From assembly GCA_005883765.1 (NCBI GenBank), contig VBAQ01000011.1:1-59934 (forward strand): 59,934 nt of DNA. The letters run 5' to 3'. The DNA is from Bacteroidota bacterium (GTDB lineage: Bacteria > Bacteroidota > Bacteroidia > Chitinophagales > Chitinophagaceae). The notes beneath the pieces were generated by a model. The model worked only from the letters and a program-made list of their open reading frames with translations, did no database searches and had not been told where the DNA came from. A program made the translations under genes and the position numbers. Positions 9,003 to 18,292 of the stretch are shown here, in pieces. Every line of letters begins with the position of its first letter. Within the stretch, counting starts at the first letter, position 1.

Positions 9003-9800
9003 ATGAAAAGCAAAGCTCATCTGAAAGGCCATCCCATACACCCGATACTCGTTGGATTTCCGATTGCATTTTTCACCGGTAGTTTCATTTTTGACACGGC
9101 AGGATTATTGAGTGGTAAAACTGATCTTTGGCAAATAAGTTACTGGCTTCAAATTTCGGGCGTCGGTTTTGCATTGCTGGCCGCTATCCCCGGAGCAATT
9201 GATTATTTTTTCACGGTTCCTCCAAAAAGTACAGGCAAAAAAAGAGCAACGCAACATGCCCTCATAAACATTGCGAATGTTGCTTTGTTCACCGGCATCT
9301 GGTTTTATCGTCAGACTAAAAATCCTTCTCCTTACATATTTATTGGGTTGGAAGTGATTGGCATTATCCTTTTAGCAGTGGCGGGTTGGATGGGTGGAAC
9401 ACTTGTTTACCGCAACCAGATTGGCGTTGACCCACGATATGCCTTTGCAGGAAAATGGAAAGAAAACTTTTTTAAACAAGTAAAGGGAAGAATTGAAATT
9501 GCGACAACTGATGAGTTAAAAACAAATCAAATGAAGTTGCTGCATGTAAATCACAAACGTATTGTGCTGGCAAGAACGGAAAGTAATTATGTTGCATTTG
9601 ATGATCATTGCACCCATCGCGGCGGTTCACTGGCGGGCGGCAGTATGATTTGCGGTACAGTACAATGCCCCTGGCATGGATCACAATTTAATACCAGCAA
9701 CGGAGACGTAAAGGCAGGGCCGGCAAAAGAAAATATCCGCACTTATACCATTACTCAGTCAGAAGGAAAAGTTTTTTTGGATCTCAATGTGGCAGACTAG
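9003..9800 (+). CDS. DUF2231 membrane domain fused to Rieske [2Fe-2S] domain
   Basis: A 265-residue membrane-anchored Rieske protein. The N-terminal DUF2231 domain (about residues 1-150) begins with the family signature HLKGHPIHPILVGFP and holds about four hydrophobic helices. The C-terminal Rieske domain (about 160-262) carries CTHRGG (Cys203, His205) and CPWHGSQF (Cys222, His225), all four cluster ligands present. It is likely an inner-membrane electron carrier, but no partner oxidase or dehydrogenase is adjacent. Confidence 0.85.
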   Translation: MKSKAHLKGHPIHPILVGFPIAFFTGSFIFDTAGLLSGKTDLWQISYWLQISGVGFALLAAIPGAIDYFFTVPPKSTGKKRATQHALINIANVALFTGIWFYRQTKNPSPYIFIGLEVIGIILLAVAGWMGGTLVYRNQIGVDPRYAFAGKWKENFFKQVKGRIEIATTDELKTNQMKLLHVNHKRIVLARTESNYVAFDDHCTHRGGSLAGGSMICGTVQCPWHGSQFNTSNGDVKAGPAKENIRTYTITQSEGKVFLDLNVAD

Positions 9801-9946
9801 CTGGCCTGTTAACAAACATTAAATTACCATTCATTATTATGTGCTTTGTCTTGCTCATTTTGACAGAGCACGTTCTCGCTGTCTCCACACATTAGCACAT
9901 ATTCTCTATGTTAAAAAAATCAGAGATCAATGATTGAATTCAGAGT

Positions 9947-9969
9947 GATTGCAAACATCTTTTGCAATC
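9947..9969. promoter_or_regulatory. Inverted repeat upstream of glycine-zipper lipoprotein
   Basis: GATTGCAAA and TTTGCAATC are perfect 9-base arms around a 5-base centre, about 85 bases upstream of the lipoprotein start. It looks like an operator-type dyad rather than a terminator, since no T-run follows. Confidence 0.4.
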
Positions 9970-10054
9970 CTTAACAAACACAAATTTTAGTGGCATAATT
10001 TTTCTACTAAGGTGAGCGATTTTAAAAGTATTCATCCATTAAAAAATCTTAGTT

Positions 10055-10558
10055 ATGAAAAAATTATTACCCATTTTTATACTAGCGGGCATCGCGGCAG
10101 TAGTTCTTATCGCGTGCAACAGTAAACCACAAACAGATGCGAACAGTGGAAAAGTGTTAACCTATACCGACACCATTGGTTTGGCTGATTTCCAAAAATG
10201 GAAAGCGCAGAATGAATTGAAAGATCCAACGGTCTACTACAACCAGGGAGCCGAAATGGGATCCGGTCAACCAACAAGAACGATAGTAAAATATGTTCCT
10301 CATCGGAGTACAACAGCTCACCGCTCAACTTACAGCAGTGGTTCTATGAATTCAGTAGCCCAGTATCCTGCTAAGACAATGAAAAAGGGCTGGAGCAGAA
10401 AGGCAAAAGGAGCAGTCATTGGTGGCGGTGGTGGTGCCATCCTGGGGGCAGTTATCAGTAAACACAATCGTCTTGTAGGCGGTGCTCTTGGCGGCGCTTT
10501 AGGTGCTGGCCTTGGCTACGTGATCGGTAATGAGCTTGATAGAAAGCATGGTCGATAA
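10055..10558 (+). CDS. Glycine-zipper lipoprotein
   Basis: 167 residues with a lipoprotein signal ending LIAC (Cys21), so outer-membrane or periplasmic attachment is expected. The middle is polar with many Ser/Thr. The C-terminal third (about 120-165) is a glycine zipper (AVIGGGGGAILGAVI, then GGALGGALGAGLGYVIGN) that can insert in or pack against membrane, as in YMGG-type and SlyB-like proteins. An inverted repeat upstream and a strong terminator downstream make it a single-gene unit. It may be a stress-induced envelope protein, but this is inference. Confidence 0.75.
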   Translation: MKKLLPIFILAGIAAVVLIACNSKPQTDANSGKVLTYTDTIGLADFQKWKAQNELKDPTVYYNQGAEMGSGQPTRTIVKYVPHRSTTAHRSTYSSGSMNSVAQYPAKTMKKGWSRKAKGAVIGGGGGAILGAVISKHNRLVGGALGGALGAGLGYVIGNELDRKHGR

Positions 10559-10574
10559 ATAAAAAGAACTTGAT

Positions 10575-10604
10575 AAAAATCCTGGCTGCGGCCAGGATTT
10601 TTTT
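10575..10604. terminator. Bidirectional terminator
   Basis: An AAAAATCCTGGC / GCCAGGATTTTT stem with a TGCG loop, A-run before and T-run after. It lies between two convergent genes and can end transcripts from both. Confidence 0.85.
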
Positions 10605-10630
10605 GTATTCAGTGACAAATAAAGTGAGTT

Positions 10631-11170
10631 TTATTTACCGCGAAGCCGCTTCACCTGGCGTTGGAGCAAATACACCTGGAACCCGATTGTCAAGGCAAAT
10701 CCGCCGCTCCCATCAAAATCTTTATATTTTGTATGATCATATCCAAGCAATAGATCCAGGGAAACCTGGTCACTAACAAATATAGCGGCACCCCCGCCCA
10801 AAAAAAAGTTGAACCCATTATTCGTAGAGGAATTGCTGGGAATCTTCACTTTTGTGCTTAGATAGTTAATATTTGCTTGCAGCAACGGTCGCACATTGGC
10901 GGTTGTAAAATAGTAGCGCACGAAAGGTCCTATACCAAAACTTGTAATTTTTGTGTCACCCGATTTGGTATAATCCAAGGAAATATTTCCACCGATGGCG
11001 AGATTATTGATAACAAAAATTCCTGCGTTAGGTGAAAAAGCTATTTCAGTGCGGTTGTTCGACGTATTCAGGCGCAGCCCGCCACCTACCATCCCATCTC
11101 CTTTTTCAGTTTGAGCACTCGCTGACGTTAACAGGCAACTTATCAGAGTGGTAGCTATGATTTTTTTCAT
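10631..11170 (-). CDS. Small outer-membrane beta-barrel protein
   Basis: 179 residues with a signal peptide ending ASA|Q. The mature part alternates hydrophobic and polar residues in about eight strand-like segments (for example AIGGNISLDYTKSG, SFGIGPFVRYYFTT, FNFFLGGGAAIFV), as in OmpW/OMP_b-brl barrels. The C-terminus ends in a basic tail (QRQVKRLRGK) after the last strand. Ligand and function are unknown. Confidence 0.75.
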   Translation of the reverse strand: MKKIIATTLISCLLTSASAQTEKGDGMVGGGLRLNTSNNRTEIAFSPNAGIFVINNLAIGGNISLDYTKSGDTKITSFGIGPFVRYYFTTANVRPLLQANINYLSTKVKIPSNSSTNNGFNFFLGGGAAIFVSDQVSLDLLLGYDHTKYKDFDGSGGFALTIGFQVYLLQRQVKRLRGK

Positions 11171-11419
11171 AGACTTAGTTTTAGTAAATCAAAGTTATAG
11201 GAACCCGCGTTAATCATTTGGCGATCCTCGTATACTTCATTCTGCCCGTAGTATCCCAGGAGGATGTGCCTCCAGGCATTCGCATATTTTCCAAGACGAA
11301 TTCGTTTGGTGAAATAATTTTGGAAACTTAAACGGTTGAGAAATATTTTACCGGCAGGTGGCGACATTTAACCTAAACGCAATGGAAATTGCCAGGCAGC
11401 TCTCCTTACCTTCGCATTT
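11171..11419. other. Intergenic, no supported gene
   Basis: About 250 bases between divergent genes. A 66-codon minus-strand frame covers most of it but has no signal, domain or start context. A possible promoter element lies against the MFS start. Confidence 0.4.
11407..11414 (+). promoter_or_regulatory. Possible -7 element of MFS gene
   Basis: TACCTTCG, one base from TAnnTTTG, ends 5 bases before the ATG. No well-spaced -33 element was found. Confidence 0.3.
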
Positions 11420-12709
11420 ATGACAACTAATCACCAACCAACGAAAGAAAAGATATTTACATCTTACCAGGTTTTTATTGTCGCAATATTGGCTATTCTA
11501 CAATTTTCCATTGTCCTTGATTTTATGGTGCTGTCACCACTCGGTGCCTTCCTGATCAGAGACTGGCGTATTCATCCATCGCAATTTGGATTAGTTGTTT
11601 CCGCGTATGCGTGGAGCGCGGGGATATCAGGCCTGCTATCGGCAGGTTTTGCGGATAGGTTCGATCGAAAAAAATTTCTTCTTTTCTTTTACGTAGGTTT
11701 TCTCACAGGCACCGTGCTTTGTGCATTTGCTCCCAATTACCAGTTTTTGTTATTTGCGAGGATCGTAACGGGAATTTTTGGAGGTGTTATTGGGTCCATA
11801 AGTTTTGCCATTATTAGTGATCTTTTCAAATGGGAGGTAAGAGGACGCGTGATGGGTTTCGTACAAATGGCCTTTGCGGCCAGTCAGGTGTTGGGTCTTC
11901 CCATCGGTTTACTTTTGGCCGACCGCTTTGGCTGGCATTCACCATTCTGGATGATCGCAGGCGTCGGCGTAGCAGTAGGAATGGTGATAATTCTTTACAT
12001 GAAACCGGTAAAGGACCATTTGAAGATCCGATCGGACCAGCGTCATCCATTTCACCATTTGATAAAAACTGTTTCGCGACCACAATACTTGCGTGCATTC
12101 ATGGCAATGACTTTATTGGCCACGGGAGGATTTATGCTTATGCCTTTCGGCAGCACATTTAGCAACCTGAACCTCGGCATCCAACTTAGTCAATTATGGA
12201 TACTGTATGGCATTACCGGTGGTTTTACGATAATTTTTTCACCCATGATCGGCAAGCTGAGCGATAGGATCGGCAAGTACCCAATATTTATTTTCGGATC
12301 TATTATAAGCAGTGTGATCGTTCTGATCTATACTCATCTCGGCATCACTCCCCTCTGGATTATCGCGATGTTAAGTGTATTGCTGTTCGTGGGGATTACA
12401 TCAAGAATGATCACTTCATCGGCCCTGATGACAGCCGTTCCCGAGCCACAGGATCGCGGCGCATTCATGAGCATCAATGCTTCTGTACAACAAATCGCAG
12501 GTGGTGTTGCCTCGTGGATCGCCGGCCTGATTGTCGTGCAGTCAAACAATGGTCCCCTGCAGCATTATGACATCCTGGGCTATGTAGTGATTGGAACTAT
12601 GTGTATCACTGTGGTGATGATGTATTTTCTCAACAACTACGTAAAACAAAAAACTTCCAAAACTTTTACTCCAGCGATCCAGGAGCACGTGCAGTTAGTT
12701 ACTGAATGA
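11420..12709 (+). CDS. MFS transporter (AraJ-like)
   Basis: 429 residues with about twelve hydrophobic segments, an inner-membrane secondary transporter. The conserved motif between helices 2 and 3 is GFADRFDRKKFLLFF (about residues 76-90), with a second copy in the C-terminal half (GKLSDRIGKYPIF). The best fit is the drug/arabinose-efflux-like DHA group, and the substrate cannot be inferred. It is convergent with another MFS gene of equal length but different family, with 25 bases between the stops. Confidence 0.85.
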   Translation: MTTNHQPTKEKIFTSYQVFIVAILAILQFSIVLDFMVLSPLGAFLIRDWRIHPSQFGLVVSAYAWSAGISGLLSAGFADRFDRKKFLLFFYVGFLTGTVLCAFAPNYQFLLFARIVTGIFGGVIGSISFAIISDLFKWEVRGRVMGFVQMAFAASQVLGLPIGLLLADRFGWHSPFWMIAGVGVAVGMVIILYMKPVKDHLKIRSDQRHPFHHLIKTVSRPQYLRAFMAMTLLATGGFMLMPFGSTFSNLNLGIQLSQLWILYGITGGFTIIFSPMIGKLSDRIGKYPIFIFGSIISSVIVLIYTHLGITPLWIIAMLSVLLFVGITSRMITSSALMTAVPEPQDRGAFMSINASVQQIAGGVASWIAGLIVVQSNNGPLQHYDILGYVVIGTMCITVVMMYFLNNYVKQKTSKTFTPAIQEHVQLVTE

Positions 12710-12734
12710 ATTAAGAGTGATTTCGGAAAAAAGG

Positions 12735-14024
12735 CTACGAAAGAACAATTTCTTTTATCCCGGTATTCTTCTGTTCTAAAACTAACTTCCTGGTGGGATC
12801 AACCCACAACCAAAGCAGCGAGCCAATCAACAACAAACCAGAAATTACAAAAAGAGGTGCGTTAAAACTGTGCGTAGCATCAACGATCTTACCAAAGACT
12901 ATCCCCACGCAGAAGGCGCCCAATTGACCGATACAATTCATCAGGCCCGATACAGCGCCCGCATGATTACCACCTACGTCAATGCACACGCCAAACGCCG
13001 CCACCCCGAGGATTAATTGGCAGGCAAATCCGGCAATGAAGCAAGCAATCAGTATTGTATTATTTAGAGTAGTCGCTTCAATCAAAAATAAAACGCTGTT
13101 TATACCCAATGAGAGCATACCAACGGTTCGACGGCCGAATTTTAGTCCTTTTTTTCGCACAAGCCAGTCGCTCAACACGCCGCTAGCCAGCGTAGTTGCA
13201 ATAGCCGGTATAAAGATCATCGAGGTAATAAATTTCATATTACTCTCAGAAAAGTGCCTTCCTTGCTGTAAGTATACTGGCATCCATGCAATAAAAAAAT
13301 ACATTCCCCACTGAGAAGTAAAAAAGGATAGTACCAGCGCACGCAAGCTTCGGTTTTTTAGGATTTTTCCCCATGAAATGTTTTCGCTGTGACTTGTAAA
13401 GGTTCGATTCTTCTCTATGAAATTTTTTTCTTCTTCAGTGATTCCCTTCATTTCCCAGGGGTTATTGCGAAACCAAAACAAACAAACAAGAACCCATAAC
13501 AATCCAATAAAACCATTGACAAAAAAAGTCGTGCGCCACCCAAACGCCATGGCAAGGGGCACGACAATGAATGGCGCAACAGCAGCACCTGCTATCTGGC
13601 CAACAAGGGAAGCAGAAATACCCCTTGAAAGTTCATTTGCGGGAAACCAGCGAGATATTACACCCGAGGTGTTCGGAAGTGCGCCCGCTTCACCTACGCC
13701 AAAAAGAAATCGTACGACGATGAGAGATAACAAGCCGGTTGTTAGGCCTGTCAGCGCGGTGAATACGGACCACCACAATACAATGCGTGTTAAGACAACT
13801 TTCTGCCCCTTTCGGTCACCCATAATGCCGGAAGGTATCTCGAACAAAGCGTACGCAAGGGAAAATGCCGATAACACCAAACCGAATTCTGAATTGGTTA
13901 AATGAAATTCCGATATGATTCTTTTGCCAACTAATCCAATGGAAATCCGATCGAGATACGTAATGAACATTAAAGAAAAAAGAAAAATGAGAACACGGTA
14001 TCGATATGGGAAGTTTTGATTCAT
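12735..14024 (-). CDS. MFS transporter, anion:cation symporter family
   Basis: 429 residues with about twelve transmembrane helices. The N-terminal YLDRISIGLVGKRI and the motif GIMGDRKGQKVVLTR fit the ACS family, whose members carry hexuronates, phthalate, tartrate and related organic anions. FGVGEAGALPNTSGVISRWFP is the diagnostic loop of that family. No catabolic genes for a sugar acid are adjacent, so the substrate is open. The divergent neighbour is a DinB-like gene about 125 bases away. Confidence 0.85.
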   Translation of the reverse strand: MNQNFPYRYRVLIFLFSLMFITYLDRISIGLVGKRIISEFHLTNSEFGLVLSAFSLAYALFEIPSGIMGDRKGQKVVLTRIVLWWSVFTALTGLTTGLLSLIVVRFLFGVGEAGALPNTSGVISRWFPANELSRGISASLVGQIAGAAVAPFIVVPLAMAFGWRTTFFVNGFIGLLWVLVCLFWFRNNPWEMKGITEEEKNFIEKNRTFTSHSENISWGKILKNRSLRALVLSFFTSQWGMYFFIAWMPVYLQQGRHFSESNMKFITSMIFIPAIATTLASGVLSDWLVRKKGLKFGRRTVGMLSLGINSVLFLIEATTLNNTILIACFIAGFACQLILGVAAFGVCIDVGGNHAGAVSGLMNCIGQLGAFCVGIVFGKIVDATHSFNAPLFVISGLLLIGSLLWLWVDPTRKLVLEQKNTGIKEIVLS

Positions 14025-14148
14025 TGCTCAATCGACAACGGAGTGCCAAGCCGTATTAAAGATATTCTTTTCTAAACTCCCGGGTAAGTGTTAGGTGAGT
14101 ACCGATCTCTGGATAAATTTCACAGATATGCTTATTTTGCAACAAAAA

Positions 14149-14670
14149 ATGACAGAGGAGTTTATCAAAGAATTCATCAGCCAATGTATTCATCGAATCG
14201 ATGAAAATACAAATCGACTAATAACTTGCCTCGACGAAGTCGAAGAGTCTGAGACATGGAAACGACCCAACGAAAATTCCAACAGTGTGGGCAACCTGGT
14301 GCTTCATTTATGCGGCAACATCAGGCAATACGTCATCTCATCGCTGGGAAATAGTGATGACGTAAGAGAGAGAGAAAAAGAATTTTCCGCAGACGGCGGA
14401 TATACAAAATCTGAATTACTTCAAAAACTGCTTGTGACGCTTGACGAAGCCAAAAACACAATTCTAGGCGCCAGCAGTGATGAACTCTTAAGAAAAAGAA
14501 AAGTGCAGGGCTACACTTATTCAGGCATCGGCATCATTGTCCATGTTACCGAGCATTATTCTTATCACACCGGGCAAATTGTTTTTTGGACAAAAATTCT
14601 AAGGAATAAGGATCTGGGATTTTATGCCGGGGTCGACCTCAATATCAAAAATGAAGTGCGACCCAGGTGA
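14149..14670 (+). CDS. DinB-like/DUF1572 four-helix protein
   Basis: A 173-residue all-helical protein of the DinB/YfiT superfamily. The usual three metal-ligand histidine positions are represented by LHLCGN and by HVTEHYSYHTGQI near the C-terminus. Some relatives, such as BstA, transfer bacillithiol to electrophiles, and a bacillithiol-pathway gene (bshB1) occurs later in this window, but no link is proven. The start MTEEFIKEF was chosen; in-frame ATGs at 14095 and 14131 are possible. Confidence 0.75.
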   Translation: MTEEFIKEFISQCIHRIDENTNRLITCLDEVEESETWKRPNENSNSVGNLVLHLCGNIRQYVISSLGNSDDVREREKEFSADGGYTKSELLQKLLVTLDEAKNTILGASSDELLRKRKVQGYTYSGIGIIVHVTEHYSYHTGQIVFWTKILRNKDLGFYAGVDLNIKNEVRPR

Positions 14671-14948
14671 ATTAAGACTGAGTTTAATAAGAAATACTTA
14701 CCAAACGAGCATGAAAGCATTTATTAGTAATTTTTTTTACGTAACGATAGATCAAAAAGGAAAACTGTTACCGACATTCGATTGTCAACAATTTTCAACG
14801 CATCAATTAGATCCCGGAATTTATTTCGGGATTTTTTATTCTCCGACCTAAAGCACAAAAGCAAATTTCCATTCTTAAATTTTTGGTTAAAGGCCCCCTT
14901 CGAAGCCACTGGTTTCGCTTCAATTGAATAGATTTGAATTTGGATCAT
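14671..14948 (+). other. Intergenic, terminator only
   Basis: About 280 bases. Apart from the terminator at 14810-14838, I see nothing coding. Short frames on both strands lack domains or signals. Confidence 0.4.
14810..14838 (+). terminator. Rho-independent terminator
   Basis: ATCCCGGAAT pairs imperfectly with ATTTCGGGAT and a T-run follows. It lies about 140 bases after the DinB-like stop. Confidence 0.65.
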
Positions 14949-17540
14949 ATGGCTTCCAAACTTCTTCACCATTTTCAAAGAACCGGCAAAACCTACTGGC
15001 GGGAGATAATAGCCGTTCTATTCCTTCTCGTCGGTATCTTTTTTTTTCGATCTGAGCGAAGGGAACTGCATTCCCTGCAACATCACATTGCTACAGCGAA
15101 TGCAGCCTGGGTATGGCTGGGCGTGAGTGTTACTCTTGTTTATATTTTTTTGCAAAGCGGAATGTACGTCACATCTTTCACCGCAATTTCCACAAGACTA
15201 CCCTGGAGCCATGCCATAGAACTTTTCCTTAAAAGAAATTTTCTGAGTGTGTTCCTTCCTGCTGGGGGCATTAGTTCACTCGCCTACTCTCCTACCAGCA
15301 TCCGCAGGGAAGGACTAACAAAAATGCAGGTTCACCAGGCCTCAGGCATCTATGCTTTTGTCGGATTGTTGACCATATTTGTTGTGGGCGTCCCCGTCCT
15401 GATCTATTCCTTTTTCCAATCTGAAAATATTACTCAGATAGGTGAGGGTCTCCTGGGCCTTTCCTTGATCTTAGCCGCAGTTTATTTGATTTTTCGTTCA
15501 TTTCAACGAAAGGGGAAATTGTATCATTGGGTTGGAAAAAAATTTCCAAAATTCATTCCCGCTGTTGATGAACTATTCTCCGCAGATGTTTCAACAAGAT
15601 ATTTTGTATTCACTGTTTTGTTGTCACTGGGTGTGGAATGTTGCGGTATCCTTCACATTTTTATTGCTGCCAAAGCGCTTGGCTTGCCCGCATCCCTGGC
15701 CGCCAGCGCTATCGCCTACATTATTTCCGTTTTGCTGATGAGCGTGTCGCCATTCCTGAGAGGACTCGGCGCCGTAGAACTTTCGATGGTATACGTATTG
15801 ACACTTTATGGTTACTCTCCAGTGAATGCCCTGGCCATAACGATCTTGTATCGCCTGTTCGAATTTTGGCTTCCACTCGTTGCAGGTTTCTTTTCTTATT
15901 TATGGCACGGCCGTCACATATTTGCCAGGGTGTTCCCGGCATTCCTCGTTTTTGCGTTGGGAATTATAAATATTTTATCCGTCATCACTCCGCCCATTGC
16001 AGTGCGGCTGAAATTGCTTCATGAATTTATCCCACTCAATTCCATTTATGCGACGAACGTTATGGTGTTGCTCATTGGAATGATCCTTCTCGTAACAGCA
16101 GCATTTTTGATACGGGGCCAGAGAAACGCATGGATCCTTGCCATGATATTAGCGGTGCTGTCTTTGTTTGGACATCTTTTCAAAGCTTTGGATTATGAAG
16201 AAGCCATTCTTGCCGCTTCTGTAATCATTGTTTTGCTTTTGAGTGTGAAACAATATCGCTTAAAAACCAGCAGCCAACTGTTGCAGTTGGGCGTAAAAAC
16301 GACGGCGCTCATCTTCCTTGCCGTGATCATTTTCGGCTTCATCGGTTTTTATTTTATTGACAAACGGCATTTGGGGATCGAATTTAGCTGGCGGCAATCA
16401 TTATTATTTGCCTGCAGAAATTTTTTATTGATCAATGACACCGGAATAAAACCGCTTACACGTTTTGGACACGAGTTTATTTGGATGGCACATCTTCTGG
16501 GCTTTATGGCCTGGAGTTTTTTAGTATTCACTCTTGTGAAGCCATATTTTCATGGTAAGCACCAGGTGATATCTTCAAGGCAAAGAGCGCATGAACTTGT
16601 AGAACGTTTCGGTGATTCACCGGTTGATCATTTTAAGACCTATCGGGATAAATTACTTTATTTCTCGGACAAATTCGAAGCATTCGTAGCTTACCGCATT
16701 GCCAATGGATTTGCAATCGTACTGGAAGAACCTGTATGCGCAGACGATTTTAAGATCCCGGTGCTGCAGGAGTTTGACCGCCACTGCCACAAGATGAGTT
16801 TGAAAACAGCTTTTTACCGCGTGGATGAAACCGGCATCTCTTATTTCAATTACTTAAAGAAAAGAAAATTGCTCATCGGCCAGGAAGCGGTGCTGGAACT
16901 GGATAAGTTTACACTGGAAGGCAGAGAAAAAAAATCTCTCAGGAATGCTTTGAACAGTTTACAGAAAAAGGGCTTTACTACTTCGGTTTGTTCTGCGCCG
17001 CTATCAAAAGAGCTTACTGCCGAATTAAAAAAAGTTTCGGACGAATGGTTAAGGCATTATGAAAAGAAAGAGATCGTTTTTTCACAGGGCTTATTTGATG
17101 AGAAAGAAATTGCACACCAGGACGTGATCGTTCTTCGGGATGAAACGGGAAGTGTAAAAGCTTTTCTCAACATCATTCCTGATTTTGCACCTGAAGAATG
17201 CACGTATGACCTCATCCGGAAAAAGGCTGATGCACCTGGTGGTTGCATGGATGCCCTGATCATTGAAATGGTAAAATATGCAAAAGAAAAAAAATTGAAA
17301 TGGCTGAATCTTGGACTGGTGCCTATGGCAGGAATCGAACAACCGGAAAATACAGCAGAACGGTTGATCCGATATGCTTACGATAAAATAAAGCGGTTCA
17401 GGCATTACACCGGCCTTCGGGAATTCAAAGAAAAATATGCTACGACCTGGGTGAATAAATATCTTGTGTACGAAAATGATTTCGACCTAATACAATTGCC
17501 TGCGGCGCTCAATAAAGCTATGCAGCTCTCATCGCGATGA
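14949..17540 (+). CDS. mprF: Phosphatidylglycerol lysyltransferase/flippase
   Basis: An 863-residue inner-membrane protein that transfers an amino acid, classically lysine, from its tRNA to phosphatidylglycerol and flips the product outward, reducing envelope negative charge. The N-terminal part (to about residue 540) has many hydrophobic helices of the flippase domain. The soluble C-terminal part, DUF2156/GNAT-like (about 550-860), includes LEGREKKSLRNALNSLQKKGF and GGCMDALIIEMVKYAKEKKLKWLNLGLVPM. The ATG was preferred over a TTG 15 bases upstream. The amino acid used cannot be told from sequence. The stop overlaps the next start by ATGA, so it is translationally coupled to the virJ-like gene. 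Confidence 0.9.
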   Translation: MASKLLHHFQRTGKTYWREIIAVLFLLVGIFFFRSERRELHSLQHHIATANAAWVWLGVSVTLVYIFLQSGMYVTSFTAISTRLPWSHAIELFLKRNFLSVFLPAGGISSLAYSPTSIRREGLTKMQVHQASGIYAFVGLLTIFVVGVPVLIYSFFQSENITQIGEGLLGLSLILAAVYLIFRSFQRKGKLYHWVGKKFPKFIPAVDELFSADVSTRYFVFTVLLSLGVECCGILHIFIAAKALGLPASLAASAIAYIISVLLMSVSPFLRGLGAVELSMVYVLTLYGYSPVNALAITILYRLFEFWLPLVAGFFSYLWHGRHIFARVFPAFLVFALGIINILSVITPPIAVRLKLLHEFIPLNSIYATNVMVLLIGMILLVTAAFLIRGQRNAWILAMILAVLSLFGHLFKALDYEEAILAASVIIVLLLSVKQYRLKTSSQLLQLGVKTTALIFLAVIIFGFIGFYFIDKRHLGIEFSWRQSLLFACRNFLLINDTGIKPLTRFGHEFIWMAHLLGFMAWSFLVFTLVKPYFHGKHQVISSRQRAHELVERFGDSPVDHFKTYRDKLLYFSDKFEAFVAYRIANGFAIVLEEPVCADDFKIPVLQEFDRHCHKMSLKTAFYRVDETGISYFNYLKKRKLLIGQEAVLELDKFTLEGREKKSLRNALNSLQKKGFTTSVCSAPLSKELTAELKKVSDEWLRHYEKKEIVFSQGLFDEKEIAHQDVIVLRDETGSVKAFLNIIPDFAPEECTYDLIRKKADAPGGCMDALIIEMVKYAKEKKLKWLNLGLVPMAGIEQPENTAERLIRYAYDKIKRFRHYTGLREFKEKYATTWVNKYLVYENDFDLIQLPAALNKAMQLSSR

Positions 17541-18245
17541 AAAAAACATTTACCATTTCGTTTATTGTATTTTTTAGCATCTGCAATTTTCTATCTGCGC
17601 AGGAAAAAAAAATGCCGCTATCTCTTTACAGCAGTGCAGACACGACGAAGCCGCTGATATTCTATATTTCCGGTGATGGTGGCTTCAATAAATTTTCCAC
17701 AACTTTTATGGAGGCGATCAACAAGCAGGGGTACGCCGTGATTGGATTGAGTGCGAAAGACTATTTACGCCGTGATTGGATTGAGTGCGAAAGACTATTT
17801 CTGGAGCCGGAAAAAACCACAGGAGGCAGCCAATGCCATCGAAGCAGCCATCAATGAATCAAATAAACAATGGAAGAAAAAAAATATTGTATTGATCGGT
17901 TATTCTTTCGGGGCCGATGTGGCGCCATTCATGTTCACACATTTTTCTCCCGCTATGGCGGCCAGGGTCAATCAACTTATCTTGCTGTCACCCTCGCCAA
18001 AAACAGATTTTGAGATTCATGTTATGCAAATGCTGGGTTGGGGAAAAAATACAGGTGAAAGCGTTCCTGCTGAGATCAACAAAATATCAAAACCCATAAG
18101 CTTTATTGTGGGCGATGATGAAAACGAATTTCCTTTTTCTCAATTGACAATAAAAAATAAGCAGATCGTCAAGATGCCCGGCGGACATCACTATGATGGC
18201 GATGTAAATGCGCTGTATAAACAGATTGTTGCGCTCATTAAATGA
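17537..18245 (+). pseudogene. VirJ/AcvB-type hydrolase gene interrupted by 34-bp tandem duplication
   Basis: A periplasmic alpha/beta hydrolase of the VirJ family with a signal peptide ending LSA|Q. SGDGGFNKF is the oxyanion-side motif, GYSFGADVAPF holds the nucleophilic Ser, and VGDDENEF and GGHHYDGD supply the Asp and His. A perfect 34-base duplication (17733-17766 and 17767-17800) shifts the frame after GYAVIGLSAKDY. Removing one copy restores one continuous protein. In Agrobacterium the homologue AcvB hydrolyses lysyl-phosphatidylglycerol and its gene is next to lpiA (an mprF homologue), so the pairing here implies the same role. The duplication could be a loss mutation, a reversible switch or an assembly artefact. 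Confidence 0.85.
17733..17800 (+). repeat. Perfect 34-bp tandem direct repeat inside the virJ-like gene
   Basis: Two adjacent identical 34-base units, each beginning ACGCCGTGATTGG and ending GACTATTT. Because 34 is not a multiple of 3, the second unit breaks the frame. Confidence 0.97.
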
Positions 18246-18292
18246 AATCGTCCTGGAATTTTTGGGCCTAGCTCTGGCAATTCTATAATGTT

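Noticed and set aside
10631-10760. Plus-strand frame around the barrel gene's 3' end
   Set aside because: Overlaps a clear minus-strand barrel gene and shows no domain.
11167-11367. 66-codon minus-strand frame between divergent genes
   Set aside because: No signal peptide, domain or start context, and its composition looks like translated intergenic sequence.
13417-13905. 162-codon frame antisense to an MFS gene
   Set aside because: Shadow frame in a high-confidence gene, without domain signature.
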